Assembly: GCA_020831625.1 (NCBI GenBank)
Contig: JAFIGD010000008.1
Span: 1-64,000 of the forward strand
Reading direction: 5' to 3'
Source: Verrucomicrobiota bacterium
Lineage (GTDB): Bacteria; Verrucomicrobiota; Kiritimatiellia; SS1-B-03-39; UBA6053
Length of the DNA: 64,000 bases
Of this stretch, positions 54,088-63,696 are shown piece by piece. Below the pieces are notes generated by a model. That model searched no databases, was not told the origin of the DNA, and was given only the letters and a program-made list of their open reading frames with translations. The position numbers were made by a program, and so were the translations under genes. Each line of letters begins with the position of its first letter. Position 1 is the first letter of the stretch.

Positions 54088-55251
54088 GTGGATGACATGA
54101 CAACGAAAAACAACGCCACCATCGCCGATGTCGCCCGCCACGCGGGAGTTTCCACCGCTACCGTTTCCCGCCTTTTGAATGGGATTGGGCCCGTGAGCGA
54201 CCAGACGGAACGCCGGGTCCGCCGGGCTATTCTGGACCTGAAGTACACCCCGAAACGGAAACGCCGTTCTCAGGGTACTTTGGCGGGGCCGGGAGGGAAG
54301 GGGGGCGGCCTCTTGCCTCCCATTGCATTTGTGCGCACGGGCGTGTTTCCGGGCCAGAACCAGTCGCCGGTGACCGAACACTTGGTCGAGGCCCTGCATC
54401 GCACTGCGAACGCTCTGGGACGCACGCTGACTGTCCATCACATTCCCGATTTGGAATCGTGTCAAGTCCATCAGGTGATTGGCGATGCCAAGGGGGTTTT
54501 GCTGCGCAGTTCCATTGCCCGGGGTGTGACCCGCGAGGCCTTTGCCTGGCTGAAGGGAATTCCCGCGGTGCAGGTCCTGGGTGAAAACCGAAACCAGCGT
54601 CTATGGCTCGACCATGTGACCCCCGACAACACACAGGCGGGGATTCTGGCGGCGGAACACCTGATCGGGCTGGGGTGCGAGGAACTGGTTTTCGCCTCCC
54701 CCACCCAGACGCAGGGGGTCGGGATGGAACGCTGTATCGCCTTCGTCCGCACCGCTTCGGATGCCGGAAAAACCGTGCGGGTGCTTCTACAGGCCAAGAA
54801 AGGCGCATCCCGGAATTATGAACAGGAGTTAGAGGGGTTGTCCGCCAACTGCAAGGTTCTGGAAACCCGCATGGATCTGCTCCGCGAAATCGCCGGCATC
54901 CGCGGGCGTCCTTTCGGCCTGTTCATTCCCACCGATCTGGAGCTGGCCATGATCATGCCCCAACTGCAAATGTTGGACCTCCGGATGGGCAAAGACGCGC
55001 ATGCGATCGGCTGCGACCACGAGATCCGCTGTTTTACCGGATTGGACCCGCTTCCCGCGACCATGGATCTTCATTTGGAGAACATCGCGTTGCGGTCTGT
55101 GCGCCGTTTGCTGTATCGCATGGAACATCCCACCGAACCTTTGGTGCGAATTTCCGTGGCTCCCAGCGTCATCACTTCCGGTGAAGTCCTGTCCCAACAG
55201 GACTCCCTGGAGTTTGATTATGGGGATGCGATCAGCCGGGATGACGTTTGA
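54088..55251 (+). CDS. LacI-family transcription regulator
   Basis: 387 residues from the ATG at 54088, or 384 from 54097. The N-terminal helix-turn-helix and hinge are canonical: ATIADVARHAGVSTATVSRL, LNGIGPVSDQTERRVRRAI, LDLKYTPKR. The effector domain follows (VLGENRNQRLWLDHVTPDNT, AAEHLIGLGCEELVF, IRCFTGLDPLPATMDL). It is divergent from the 1617-aa secreted protein, with AT-rich operator-like sites between. With the XylR-type gene broken, it is the only intact sugar-responsive regulator in this window and a candidate controller of several transcription units here. Confidence 0.93.
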   Translation: MDDMTTKNNATIADVARHAGVSTATVSRLLNGIGPVSDQTERRVRRAILDLKYTPKRKRRSQGTLAGPGGKGGGLLPPIAFVRTGVFPGQNQSPVTEHLVEALHRTANALGRTLTVHHIPDLESCQVHQVIGDAKGVLLRSSIARGVTREAFAWLKGIPAVQVLGENRNQRLWLDHVTPDNTQAGILAAEHLIGLGCEELVFASPTQTQGVGMERCIAFVRTASDAGKTVRVLLQAKKGASRNYEQELEGLSANCKVLETRMDLLREIAGIRGRPFGLFIPTDLELAMIMPQLQMLDLRMGKDAHAIGCDHEIRCFTGLDPLPATMDLHLENIALRSVRRLLYRMEHPTEPLVRISVAPSVITSGEVLSQQDSLEFDYGDAISRDDV

Positions 55252-55326
55252 TCGCGGGGAGGCCTTGCGGGAATTGAACTAGGTTTGCGGGTCCCTCTCC
55301 CTGCCATTGGGCTCAAAATCATCCGA

Positions 55327-55361
55327 CCGATCCGTCTGCCCTGACGGATCGGTTTTTTTTT
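55327..55361 (+). terminator. Rho-independent terminator of the LacI gene
   Basis: CCGATCCGTC and GACGGATCGG form a perfect 10-bp stem around TGCCCT, followed by nine T residues. Confidence 0.92.
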
Positions 55362-55468
55362 GCCCCCCCCATGATCAAGGAAACCCTACGGTTTTTTTTC
55401 CATTTTTTGTTGAAAACTAGTTGTTTATACTTGGTGTAAGATCTTGATGTTCAATTGATTGAATTCTC

Positions 55469-55512
55469 TTAACCTTCGGGTAATTTTTTCCTCACACACT
55501 CCTAACCTTAAA
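55469..55512 (+). promoter_or_regulatory. Putative Pho box upstream of pstS
   Basis: Four 11-base units run in register: TTAACCTTCGG, GTAATTTTTTC, CTCACACACTC and CTAACCTTAAA. The two TAACCTT copies are exactly 33 bases apart. PhoB/PhoP sites are direct repeats with 11-base period, so the spacing fits phosphate control. The match to known consensus sequences is only partial. Confidence 0.35.
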
Positions 55513-55634
55513 GGGGTTGTTTCTCTGCTTGTCACTGTGTCAAAAGGAGCGCGGTCGTTTTCGAACGGCCAGCCTCGATAAGCAATTCTTTCCGTAACTT
55601 GCGGAAGCAACCAAAACGACACAGGAGTGTACTG

Positions 55635-56615
55635 ATGAAAATGAAATTCTCCGCCATCCTGGCGACCGCCCTCACGGGCATGACTCTGGCCAACGCCCAG
55701 ACACAGGTTGACCCCAACCTTCCCGAATACACCCCGGTTGCCGGAATCTCCGGCAGCCTCAAAAGCGTCGGTTCCGACTCGATGAACAACATGATGACGC
55801 TGTGGGCCGAAGGCTTCCTGCGCATGTACCCGAACGTTCAGGTCGAAATCGAAGGAAAAGGATCCGGCACCGCGCCGCCCGCGATGATCGCCGGCACCGC
55901 CGCGTTCGGTCCCATGAGTCGTGAGATGCGCGGCCGTGAGCTGGACGCGTTCGAGGATGCCAATGGCTATCCGATCACCGCCTTGGAAACCTCCATCGAC
56001 ATGCTCGCCGTCTACGTGAACAAAGACAATCCCATCGAAGGATTGACACTGCAGCAGGTGGACGCGATCTTCTCGAACACCCGCCGCGGCGGACATCCTG
56101 AAGACATTACCCGCTGGGGTCAGGTCGGCATGACCGGCGCCTGGGCGAACCGTCCGATCTCCCTGTACGGCCGTAACAGCGCCTCCGGCACCTACGGATT
56201 CTTCAAAGAAAACGCGCTTTTCGGCGGTGACTACCGCGATGAAGTGAAAGAACAGCCCGGCAGCTCCTCGGTGGTGCAGGGTGTGGCCAGTGAAATCAAC
56301 GGCATCGGTTACTCCGGCATCGGTTACCGCACCCCCGACGTGCGCGCCATTGCCCTGACCGCGGACGCGGACGGTGAGCCGGTTCCGGCCGAAGCCGAAT
56401 TCGCCTATTCCGGTGAGTATCCCCTGGCCCGCTTCCTCTACGTGTATGTGAACCACCGTCCCGGCAGCGAACTCGACCCGCTTCGCCGCGAGTTCATCAA
56501 GTACATCTTCAGCCGCCAGGGACAGATGGACGTGGTGCGTGACGGCTATCTGCCCGTCGACGCCAGCGTGGCCAAGCGCAACCTTGAGCGTCTCGGCATT
56601 GAGCCCGGATTCTAA
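55635..56615 (+). CDS. pstS: Phosphate ABC importer, periplasmic phosphate-binding protein
   Basis: 326 residues from the ATG at 55635, with AGGAG 9 bases upstream; an in-frame upstream extension precedes the signal peptide KFSAILATALTGMTLANAQ and is unlikely. Phosphate-binding loops are present: LKSVGSDSMNNMMTLWAEGF, EGKGSGTAPPAMIAGTAAFG PMSREM, and YGRNSASGTYGFFKENAL. GYLPVDASVAKRNLERLG ends the protein. It captures phosphate for PstCAB. A stem-loop after the gene (56644-56688) may reduce downstream transcription, as expected where the binding protein is needed in excess. Confidence 0.93.
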   Translation: MKMKFSAILATALTGMTLANAQTQVDPNLPEYTPVAGISGSLKSVGSDSMNNMMTLWAEGFLRMYPNVQVEIEGKGSGTAPPAMIAGTAAFGPMSREMRGRELDAFEDANGYPITALETSIDMLAVYVNKDNPIEGLTLQQVDAIFSNTRRGGHPEDITRWGQVGMTGAWANRPISLYGRNSASGTYGFFKENALFGGDYRDEVKEQPGSSSVVQGVASEINGIGYSGIGYRTPDVRAIALTADADGEPVPAEAEFAYSGEYPLARFLYVYVNHRPGSELDPLRREFIKYIFSRQGQMDVVRDGYLPVDASVAKRNLERLGIEPGF

Positions 56616-56643
56616 GCTCCGGTATTTGCAAACAACCCACTCG

Positions 56644-56688
56644 CCGGTCTGATCCGACGGATCCGACCGATCTGACAGATCAGACCGG
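56644..56688 (+). terminator. Stem-loop between pstS and pstC (attenuating terminator)
   Basis: CCGGTCTGATC at 56644-56654 pairs perfectly with GATCAGACCGG at 56678-56688, and inner GATC-rich dyads extend it. A broken pyrimidine tract CTGTTTCTTTCTTATTT follows. It is probably partial termination, because the rest of the pst operon follows in the same direction. Confidence 0.65.
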
Positions 56689-56717
56689 CCCTGTTTCTTT
56701 CTTATTTCCAGAAGCCC

Positions 56718-59543
56718 ATGACAGATACCCCCCCCAGCAGTTTTACCGGACGCAAGCGCAACCGAAGCACCCATTGGAGCGTCAAGTTTAAGGACCGCCT
56801 TTCCCACGTCATCATCACTGTGGGCGGTCTGGGCACGATTGTGGCGGTGACCACGGTGTTCCTCTTCCTGATTTCAGTGGTGATACCGCTCTTTAAAGCG
56901 CCGGAGCGCGAGTTGGCCTTTCAAACCGAGCTGCCCTCTTCCGAAACCACCGCGGATCTTCCCGTGCATGTGGCCGCCGATGAGTACAATCTCATGTCCT
57001 GGGCGGTCTTTCCGGACGGTCTGATCCGTAAATTCCGCCTGGACACCGGCGAGGTGCTGGATGAGATTTCTCTGGTCGGTGACGGTCCCCGCCTGACGGC
57101 CTGGTCTTTCCCCCAGCGCGACAGTCTCGCGGTTTTCGGTTTCGAGGATGGAACGGTCCGCTTCGCGAATATTTCCTTCACCCTTGACTTTATGGAACGC
57201 GAAGACGCTCCGGAGGCCTTGCGGAATCTTGCCGTGCGGGAGATTGCCACCTGGGAGGATAAACTGGTGCAGATGACGCCCCAGCGTCAGCTCCGCATCA
57301 TGGGGCTGAGCGTGGAACTGCAGGAGCCGGTTGACACCGGCGCGACGGAACCCATCACTCTGCTCGATCACACCCGCAGCCGCAATGACATCAATTATGC
57401 GGCCATGACCGAAAGCGGGCGGATCTTCCTGCAGCGCGCCCGGGGGCGCATGAACATGATGACCCGCCAGGTGGTCTACCGCACGACCACTGCGGATGTT
57501 GAGATCATTCCCCGGACCGCACTGCCCAAATATGTCAAGCTCACCGGACTTGGGGACAACCTGTACGTGATTTGGGAAGACGGAATACTAAACCGTTTCG
57601 ACATCCGGAATTTTGACAACATCTCCTTTGTGGAAACGGTGGACCTGACACCGGAGCCCGATACGCAGGTGACCGCGATCGGATACATGATCGGGAAAAC
57701 CACTTTGTTGGTGGGTGACAGCAAAGGAGGGGTCACTGGATGGTTCCGAGTCCGCCCGCGAAACGTGGAGATTAATCTGCGGCACAGCGTGGTCATGCGT
57801 GAGATTGATTTTGATGTGCAGGGTGTGAACCGGGGAGAACCGGTGGAGCGCCGGGTGGCGGACATTCAGTCCCCGGACAACCAGGCGCTGGTGCCCGCAC
57901 TCCATCTGGCGGGTCCCGCTGAAGAATCCCCGGTGGTGAGTCTTAGCCCGTCCGAACGGAAGCGGATGTTTGTCGCCGGACACGCCAACGGCGCGATTCG
58001 GCTGCACAACGCCACGGTGCAACACACCCAGTTTGAGGTGAATTTGCAGGATGGGAGCCCGGCGTCATTCGTTTTGTTAAATCCGCGCGACAGCGGTTTG
58101 ATCGGGATCAGCACCGGTTTGGTCTCGCTCTGGAACATTTCCGTGCCGCACTCCGAGGCGACGTTGCGCGGGTATTTCGCTCCGATCTGGTATGAGGGAT
58201 ATGATGAACCCCGCCACGCCTGGCAATCCACCGGCGGAACCGACGACTTCGAGTCCAAATTCGGCATTATGCCTCTGGTGTTCGGTACGGTAAAGGCCAC
58301 GCTGTATTCGATGATTTTCGCGGTGCCGATCGCCCTGCTCGGCGCGATTTACACCAGTGAGTTTCTGCATCCGAAGTCCCGCGCGAGAATCAAGCCCGCC
58401 GTGGAGATGATGGCCAGTCTTCCCAGCGTGGTGCTGGGATTTCTTGCGGGACTGGTTTTGGCCCAGTTCATTGAAACCCGGGTGCCGGCAACCCTCCTGT
58501 CCTTTATCACGGTTCCCTTTACGCTGATTTTTGCCGCCTCCTGCTGGCAACTGCTGTCCCGCACGATGCAAATGCGGTTGAAAACCTGCCGGTTCCTGTT
58601 GATGATCCTTGCCATTCCGGCGGGCATGTTGATTGCCTCCCAACTGGGTCCCCGGGTTGAGGCGATGATGTTCCGGGTGGAGATTCTGGATGAAACCGTG
58701 GCGGCCGAACTGGTTGCCGAACTCTCCGAAGCCGAATTCACCCAAACCGCCGACGGCACCATTATTGTCAAAGACATCCGCACCTGGCTGAGTGCGCATC
58801 GACAGGATCCGGCGAACCCGAAATTCCGGAGCAGTCCGGTGGGCGGCTGGATGATTCTGTTCCTGCCACTTTCCTGCTTTATCACCGTTTTCGCCACCGT
58901 GAAATATTTCAATCCGGTGCTTTTGCGGAAAGCGCAAAAATCCTCGCAGATGCAATTCGCGTTGTTGGATTTGGCCAAGTTTGTGGCGGCGGGCGCCACA
59001 GCCCTTCTGATCGCCTGGCTGCTCTCAACGTTTTTCGGCACATTCTGGGATCCGAGAGGGAGTTATATTGACCAGTACGGGCAGCGGAACGCATTGGTGG
59101 TCGGGTTCATCATGGGCTTCGCGGTGATTCCCATCATCTACACCATTGCCGACGACGCCATGAGCGCGGTTCCGGATCATTTGCGGTCCGCCTCCCTCGG
59201 GGCCGGGGCCACGCGCTGGCAGACCGCGGTGCGGATTGTGGTGCCCACATCCATGAGCGGCTTGTTTTCCGCGGTGATGATCGGCTTCGGCCGTGCGGTG
59301 GGCGAGACCATGATTGTGCTCATGGCCGCCGGAAACACCCCCATCATGGAGTGGAACATCTTCAGCGGCTTCCGCACCCTTTCCGCCAATATCGCGGTGG
59401 AAATGATGGAGGCGGTGGAGGGTTCGACCAATTACCGCACCCTGTTCCTCACCGCCGTGATCCTTTTTTCCATGACGTTTGTCATCAACACCATCGCCGA
59501 GAAAATCCGGCAGAGCTATCGTAAAAAGGCCTATCAGCTATGA
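56718..59543 (+). CDS. pstC: Phosphate ABC importer permease PstC with large N-terminal periplasmic domain
   Basis: 941 residues, about three times the classical PstC. A first membrane segment (VIITVGGLGTIVAVTTVFLF) is followed by ~450 periplasmic residues with repeated short beta motifs like a propeller (AVFPDGLIRKFRLDTGEVLD; AVFGFEDGTVRFANI; MFVAGHANGAIRLHNATVQH). The permease core starts near residue 520 (FGTVKATLYSMIFAVPIALL), with ASLPSVVLGFLAGLVLAQF and the ATPase-contact loop DHLRSASLGAGATRWQTAVR. An extra segment of ~130 residues between membrane helices is also present. Long PstC forms with this architecture occur in other aquatic bacteria. The stop overlaps the pstA start. Confidence 0.9.
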   Translation: MTDTPPSSFTGRKRNRSTHWSVKFKDRLSHVIITVGGLGTIVAVTTVFLFLISVVIPLFKAPERELAFQTELPSSETTADLPVHVAADEYNLMSWAVFPDGLIRKFRLDTGEVLDEISLVGDGPRLTAWSFPQRDSLAVFGFEDGTVRFANISFTLDFMEREDAPEALRNLAVREIATWEDKLVQMTPQRQLRIMGLSVELQEPVDTGATEPITLLDHTRSRNDINYAAMTESGRIFLQRARGRMNMMTRQVVYRTTTADVEIIPRTALPKYVKLTGLGDNLYVIWEDGILNRFDIRNFDNISFVETVDLTPEPDTQVTAIGYMIGKTTLLVGDSKGGVTGWFRVRPRNVEINLRHSVVMREIDFDVQGVNRGEPVERRVADIQSPDNQALVPALHLAGPAEESPVVSLSPSERKRMFVAGHANGAIRLHNATVQHTQFEVNLQDGSPASFVLLNPRDSGLIGISTGLVSLWNISVPHSEATLRGYFAPIWYEGYDEPRHAWQSTGGTDDFESKFGIMPLVFGTVKATLYSMIFAVPIALLGAIYTSEFLHPKSRARIKPAVEMMASLPSVVLGFLAGLVLAQFIETRVPATLLSFITVPFTLIFAASCWQLLSRTMQMRLKTCRFLLMILAIPAGMLIASQLGPRVEAMMFRVEILDETVAAELVAELSEAEFTQTADGTIIVKDIRTWLSAHRQDPANPKFRSSPVGGWMILFLPLSCFITVFATVKYFNPVLLRKAQKSSQMQFALLDLAKFVAAGATALLIAWLLSTFFGTFWDPRGSYIDQYGQRNALVVGFIMGFAVIPIIYTIADDAMSAVPDHLRSASLGAGATRWQTAVRIVVPTSMSGLFSAVMIGFGRAVGETMIVLMAAGNTPIMEWNIFSGFRTLSANIAVEMMEAVEGSTNYRTLFLTAVILFSMTFVINTIAEKIRQSYRKKAYQL

Positions 59544-61336
59544 CCGACCTTCCTGTGACCGACCTTCCAAAATCCTCCAATGTGGGCACCCGCCGCCGCG
59601 ACGCGGGCCGTAAAAGCATGTCACTCTACGCCGAGGGAGAGCCGATGGTGTGGCTGACCGGCGGGGCGCTGGCGTTTTCCCTGCTGATGATCCTGGCGAT
59701 GCTTGTCTATGTCTTTTGGATGGGCTTCTCCAACTTCTGGCCGCAACGGGTGGTTCATGTCACCACACACAGCGGTCAGGTGAGCATGGGTTCTGTGTCC
59801 CGTTCGCAATCCTACAAGCCGTCCATCGCCAATGTGGACCGGCTCCCGGAGGCCCTGCAGGACAGCACCCGCGAAAAACTGCTCGCGAACGACGGATACA
59901 CCGTCCGCACTTTGCTCTACACCGGAAATTATGACCTGACGGGCACCCGGTTTCAATGGGTGTCGGACTATGAGGTGAACACCTGGGAATACCCGGAATG
60001 GGCGCTGCTGATCGAGCGCCGCATGGACGGGAATTTCTATGGCATGCCCGTCGCCTTTGAGCAGGACGGTGAAGTTCTCACTGAATCGCCGAAGGAAATC
60101 TGGGAGCGGTTTGAGGAGATCCATCCCACCGTACGCCGGCGTTTTCGGGAGCGGGAACGCATCCGCACCGTCGACATGGGGCGGGTCAACCGCCGTCAGG
60201 AAAACGCCCGCCGTCAACTGGTTGAGGCCACCCGTCAATTTGAAAACGGTGAGATCCCCGCCGGGGATCTGGACCGTGTCCGGCACGAGACCGAAGAAAC
60301 GATCGACCAAACCCGGCGTGAACACGCGGCACTGTCCAAACGGGTGGATGAGATCAACACCGAGAACCGCCGGTACGGACTGGTGATGGAAACCGCCCAG
60401 GGACTCCGCCACACGCTCTTCTTTGATGACATCGTGATGGCGTTTCCCGGCAATCAACTCAGCCGCTTCCAGAAAATCGCGATTTTCGGAGAGCGCTGGC
60501 GGGAGTTTATTTTTGACAACCCCCGCGAGGCCAACATGGAGGGCGGGGTGTTTCCCCAGATCATCGGCACCGTGACCATGACCCTGGTGATGACAATTTT
60601 TGTGGTGCCGTTCGGGGTGATCGCCGCCCTGTATCTGCGGGAGTACGCCAAACCCGGCCCGATTGTGAGCGCGGTGCGCATCGCCATCAATAACCTGGCC
60701 GGCGTGCCCAGCATTGTGTTCGGCGTCTTCGGTCTCGGTTTCTTCTGTTACATCATGGGGGGGTATCTGGATGATGTGTTTTATTCAAATTCCCCGGTGC
60801 CCACTTTCCGGGGCGGCGGGGTGCTCTGGGCTTCCGCCACCCTGGCGCTGTTGACGCTGCCGGTGGTGATTGTGGCCACCGAGGAGGCACTCTCGGCGGT
60901 TCCCAGCTCCATGCGCGAGGGGTCGTACGCCTGCGGGGCCTCCAAGTGGCAGACGATCAAACGGATTGTGCTTCCGCGATCCATGCCGGGCATCATGACC
61001 GGGATGATTCTCGCCATGGCCCGCGGGGCGGGGGAGGTGGCTCCGCTGATGCTCGTCGGCGCGGTGAAACTGGCCCCCAGTCTTCCGCTTGATATTCACA
61101 ACTGGAGCGGCTCCCTGGGATTCATCCCCACCGGACCGATTCATCTGGAGCGGAGCTTCCTGCATCTGGGCTTTCATATTTACGACCTCGGCTTCCAGAG
61201 TTCCGATTCCGAGGCCGCGCGCCCCATGGTGTTCACCACCACGCTCTTGTTGATCTCCATCATTGTGATCCTCAATCTTACCGCGATCATGATTCGCACC
61301 CGCCTTCGCCGCAAATTCAAATCCGGCACATTTTAA
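59540..61336 (+). CDS. pstA: Phosphate ABC importer permease PstA with periplasmic coiled coil
   Basis: 598 residues, ATG in an ATGA overlap with pstC. After the first membrane segment ([20 protein letters not shown]) comes a periplasmic insert. It has a strongly charged helical coiled-coil stretch at ~200-290 ([40 protein letters not shown]). The permease core follows: [39 protein letters not shown], and the ATPase-contact loop [20 protein letters not shown]. The insert probably meets the extended PstC domain in the periplasm. This is an inference from the matching enlargement of both subunits. Confidence 0.9.
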   Translation: MTDLPVTDLPKSSNVGTRRRDAGRKSMSLYAEGEPMVWLTGGALAFSLLMILAMLVYVFWMGFSNFWPQRVVHVTTHSGQVSMGSVSRSQSYKPSIANVDRLPEALQDSTREKLLANDGYTVRTLLYTGNYDLTGTRFQWVSDYEVNTWEYPEWALLIERRMDGNFYGMPVAFEQDGEVLTESPKEIWERFEEIHPTVRRRFRERERIRTVDMGRVNRRQENARRQLVEATRQFENGEIPAGDLDRVRHETEETIDQTRREHAALSKRVDEINTENRRYGLVMETAQGLRHTLFFDDIVMAFPGNQLSRFQKIAIFGERWREFIFDNPREANMEGGVFPQIIGTVTMTLVMTIFVVPFGVIAALYLREYAKPGPIVSAVRIAINNLAGVPSIVFGVFGLGFFCYIMGGYLDDVFYSNSPVPTFRGGGVLWASATLALLTLPVVIVATEEALSAVPSSMREGSYACGASKWQTIKRIVLPRSMPGIMTGMILAMARGAGEVAPLMLVGAVKLAPSLPLDIHNWSGSLGFIPTGPIHLERSFLHLGFHIYDLGFQSSDSEAARPMVFTTTLLLISIIVILNLTAIMIRTRLRRKFKSGTF

Positions 61337-61361
61337 ACTCAAACGCACAGGAAAATATCCA

Positions 61362-62249
61362 ATGACCGCTGAAACTCTTGAACAAGCTCAAGCCCGGACT
61401 CCGGTTCAAACCCGCGGGGCTTCCGGCACCCGACTTGAAGCGATTGCCAGTGGCGAAGAGGTTCGCTCTGAAATCCATCCGCAATTGAAAAAAGAGGACA
61501 ACATCCTCTCCATTGAAAACTTTAATCTGTGGTACGGAAGGGCTCAAGCCCTGCACGACATCAGCATGACCGTGCCGAAAGGAAAAGTCACCGCCCTGGT
61601 CGGACCCTCCGGCTGCGGGAAATCGACCCTCCTGCGTTCTGTGAACCGGTTGAACGACCTCATAGACATTGTCCGTATTGGTGGAGAGATGACCCTGAAC
61701 GGCTCCTCGATTTATTCCAAGAATGTGGATGTGATCGAACTGCGGAAACGGATGGGCATGGTGTTTCAGAAGTCCAACCCGTTTCCGATGAGCATCTACG
61801 AAAACGTGGTCTATTCGCTGCGGATTGACGGCGAGCGCAACAAAAAAGTGCTCGACGAGGTGTGCGAGCGCAGTCTGCGCGGAGCCGCGATTTGGGACGA
61901 GGTTAAAGACCGGCTGCAGGACAGCGCTCTCGGCCTCTCCGGCGGACAGCAGCAGCGTATCTGCATCGCCCGGGCAATCGCGGCGGAACCGGAGGTGCTT
62001 CTGATGGACGAACCCTGTTCCGCGCTTGACCCCATCGCCACCAACAAGATCGAGGACATGATCGACGCGCTCAAAGGCGAATACACCATCCTCATCGTCA
62101 CCCACAATATGCAGCAGGCGGCCCGCAGCAGCGACTACACCGCCTTCATGTATCTGGGGCGGCTGATCGAGTACGGACCCACCGACACCATTTTCCAAAA
62201 CCCAAGACTGATTGAAACCCAGGATTACGTGACCGGCCGATTCGGCTGA
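61362..62249 (+). CDS. pstB: Phosphate ABC importer ATPase
   Basis: 295 residues. Walker [18 protein letters not shown], PstB-specific [20 protein letters not shown], signature [16 protein letters not shown], Walker [21 protein letters not shown], and switch His in [20 protein letters not shown] are intact. It has ~45 extra residues before the usual start ([20 protein letters not shown]). An internal start near there is possible but has no better ribosome site. It powers phosphate uptake and takes part in Pho signalling with PhoU. Confidence 0.95.
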   Translation: MTAETLEQAQARTPVQTRGASGTRLEAIASGEEVRSEIHPQLKKEDNILSIENFNLWYGRAQALHDISMTVPKGKVTALVGPSGCGKSTLLRSVNRLNDLIDIVRIGGEMTLNGSSIYSKNVDVIELRKRMGMVFQKSNPFPMSIYENVVYSLRIDGERNKKVLDEVCERSLRGAAIWDEVKDRLQDSALGLSGGQQQRICIARAIAAEPEVLLMDEPCSALDPIATNKIEDMIDALKGEYTILIVTHNMQQAARSSDYTAFMYLGRLIEYGPTDTIFQNPRLIETQDYVTGRFG

Positions 62250-62306
62250 TCCGCCCAAGCAAAAACCACATGTCAACCAACATGGCATAACAACATGGAG
62301 AGACGA

Positions 62307-62810
62307 ATGAAAAAACATATGAAAGAAACCATCGCGATCTTGTTCGCCGCCGCGGCTCTTGCGAGTTGCGCGACCGCCGACGCCGGCAAAACCGCCGCTT
62401 CCTCGGCGGTTGAAGCGCAGGCTCCCTACGCCAAACCCGGCTTCTACACCAACCTCGACAGTGACGGACGCCTGTGGGTGTTCCCTGAAGATCATGAGGA
62501 TTACAAAACCTACCAGGAAAAAGGCAAGCCTGTCCGTCAGGTGCGCCGTATCGCCGCCGGTCCGCAGGGACAGACGCTGATCTCCTCTGAGGCCGAGCAT
62601 CTGGAAGCCTACATCGCTGCCAAGCCCGGATTCTACACCCGCGTCATTGACGGACGTCTGTGGGTGTTCCCCGAAGGTCACGCCGATCACAAAGCCTACC
62701 TCGAAAACGGTCTGCCTGTGCGTCAGGTCCGCCGCATCGCCGCCGGCCCGCTCGGAATGACCGTCATTTCCACCGAAGTCGAGCACATCGACGCCTACCT
62801 GGCCGAGTAA
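62307..62810 (+). CDS. Lipoprotein with two tandem 63-residue repeats in the pst operon
   Basis: 167 residues from the ATG at 62307, with GGAGA 5-9 bases upstream (62297-62302); an upstream ATG at 62295 overlaps that site. The lipobox is LASC with Cys21. After a short linker, residues 42-104 and 105-167 are near-identical repeats: AKPGFYT..., DGRLWVFPE, H.D.K.Y, PVRQVRRIAAGP.G.T, IS.E.EH..AY. Aromatic and basic residues (FYT, LWVF, RQVRR) are the most conserved. I do not recognise the family. Its place between pstB and phoU suggests an envelope role in phosphate acquisition. Confidence 0.8.
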   Translation: MKKHMKETIAILFAAAALASCATADAGKTAASSAVEAQAPYAKPGFYTNLDSDGRLWVFPEDHEDYKTYQEKGKPVRQVRRIAAGPQGQTLISSEAEHLEAYIAAKPGFYTRVIDGRLWVFPEGHADHKAYLENGLPVRQVRRIAAGPLGMTVISTEVEHIDAYLAE

Positions 62811-62885
62811 GTGTGAATGGGGTGGTGTTTTGATGCGGTGTTGTTGAACGCTTCACAACCGCATCACCTCACCACCTCTTCTTCC

Positions 62886-62945
62886 TAATCTTAATCTTAA
62901 TCGTAATCGTAATCGTAATCCCGATCCCGATATCAATCCCGATTT
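62886..62945. repeat. Degenerate hexanucleotide array
   Basis: Ten consecutive 6-mers in register: TAATCT twice, TAATCG three times, TAATCC, CGATCC, CGATAT, CAATCC, CGATTT. It is followed at 62951-62990 by AACGTTCAATGTTCGACG-type short repeats and by CTGACCT repeats at about 63009-63036. It fills the gap before phoU, leaving no obvious promoter there. Confidence 0.85.
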
Positions 62946-63042
62946 CGATGTTCGAAGTTGAACGTTCAATGTTCGACGTTTGACGTTCGATTTTACCTCT
63001 TTCACTTCCCTGACCCCTCACCTCTGACCTCCGACCTCTATC

Positions 63043-63696
63043 ATGCTAAAACATTACGACCGCGAAGTAGACCTTCTGAAACAGCACCTCATGTCTCAGA
63101 CCAGCCGGATCCGCCACAACGCGGCCATCGTGCTGGGATTTGATTCCACACCGGGTGACTACATTGACGACTCGACCATCGACACCAATGAAGTGGAGAT
63201 CGAGGAGGAATGCCTGAAAATCATCGCCCTGCATCAGCCGGTGGCCGATGACCTGCGCTTTCTGACCACCATTATCAAAACCAACTACAACTTTGAGCGG
63301 ATGGGGGATTTGCTCGAAAACATTCACGACCTCAACCTGAAACCCGATCAGGTGGAATCCGACCTCGGCTGCGCCGACAGTGCCTACCGTAAATTCTTTA
63401 AAACCATTGAGGCCTCGGTGACCGACGCCGCGAAATCCCTGGAGAAGCGCGACGCGAATCTGGCCCGCGCGATTTGGAAAACCAACAAGGAAATCGACGT
63501 CACCACGTACGAGCTGATCGACCAGTTCCGCGCCCGCCTGATTCAGGCCGCCGGCACCCCGGCACTGCTCGACGGATTTCTCAGCATCCGCTACGCCAAG
63601 CGCATCGCCGACAACTCAGCCAACGTCGCCAAAGAAGTGCTCTATCTCGTTACCGGTGAAATCGTCCGCCACCGCAGCCGCGAATTTTTGAGCTGA
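63043..63696 (+). CDS. phoU: Phosphate signalling protein PhoU
   Basis: 217 residues, ATG at 63043. Two three-helix PhoU repeats are evident. Each contains the acidic metal-binding pattern: TNEVEIEEECLKIIALHQPV with DLRFLTTIIKTNYNFERMGD, and TNKEIDVTTYELIDQFRARL with LSIRYAKRIADNSANVAKEV. PhoU binds metals and signals phosphate sufficiency through the Pst importer. It is the last gene of the pst cluster. The histidine kinase and response regulator of the pathway are outside this window. Confidence 0.93.
   Translation: MLKHYDREVDLLKQHLMSQTSRIRHNAAIVLGFDSTPGDYIDDSTIDTNEVEIEEECLKIIALHQPVADDLRFLTTIIKTNYNFERMGDLLENIHDLNLKPDQVESDLGCADSAYRKFFKTIEASVTDAAKSLEKRDANLARAIWKTNKEIDVTTYELIDQFRARLIQAAGTPALLDGFLSIRYAKRIADNSANVAKEVLYLVTGEIVRHRSREFLS

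Noticed and set aside
55530-55545. TGTCACTGTGTCAAA before pstS as an E. coli-like Pho box
   Set aside because: The two TGTCA halves are 8 bases apart, not 11, so the 11-base series at 55469-55512 is the better candidate.
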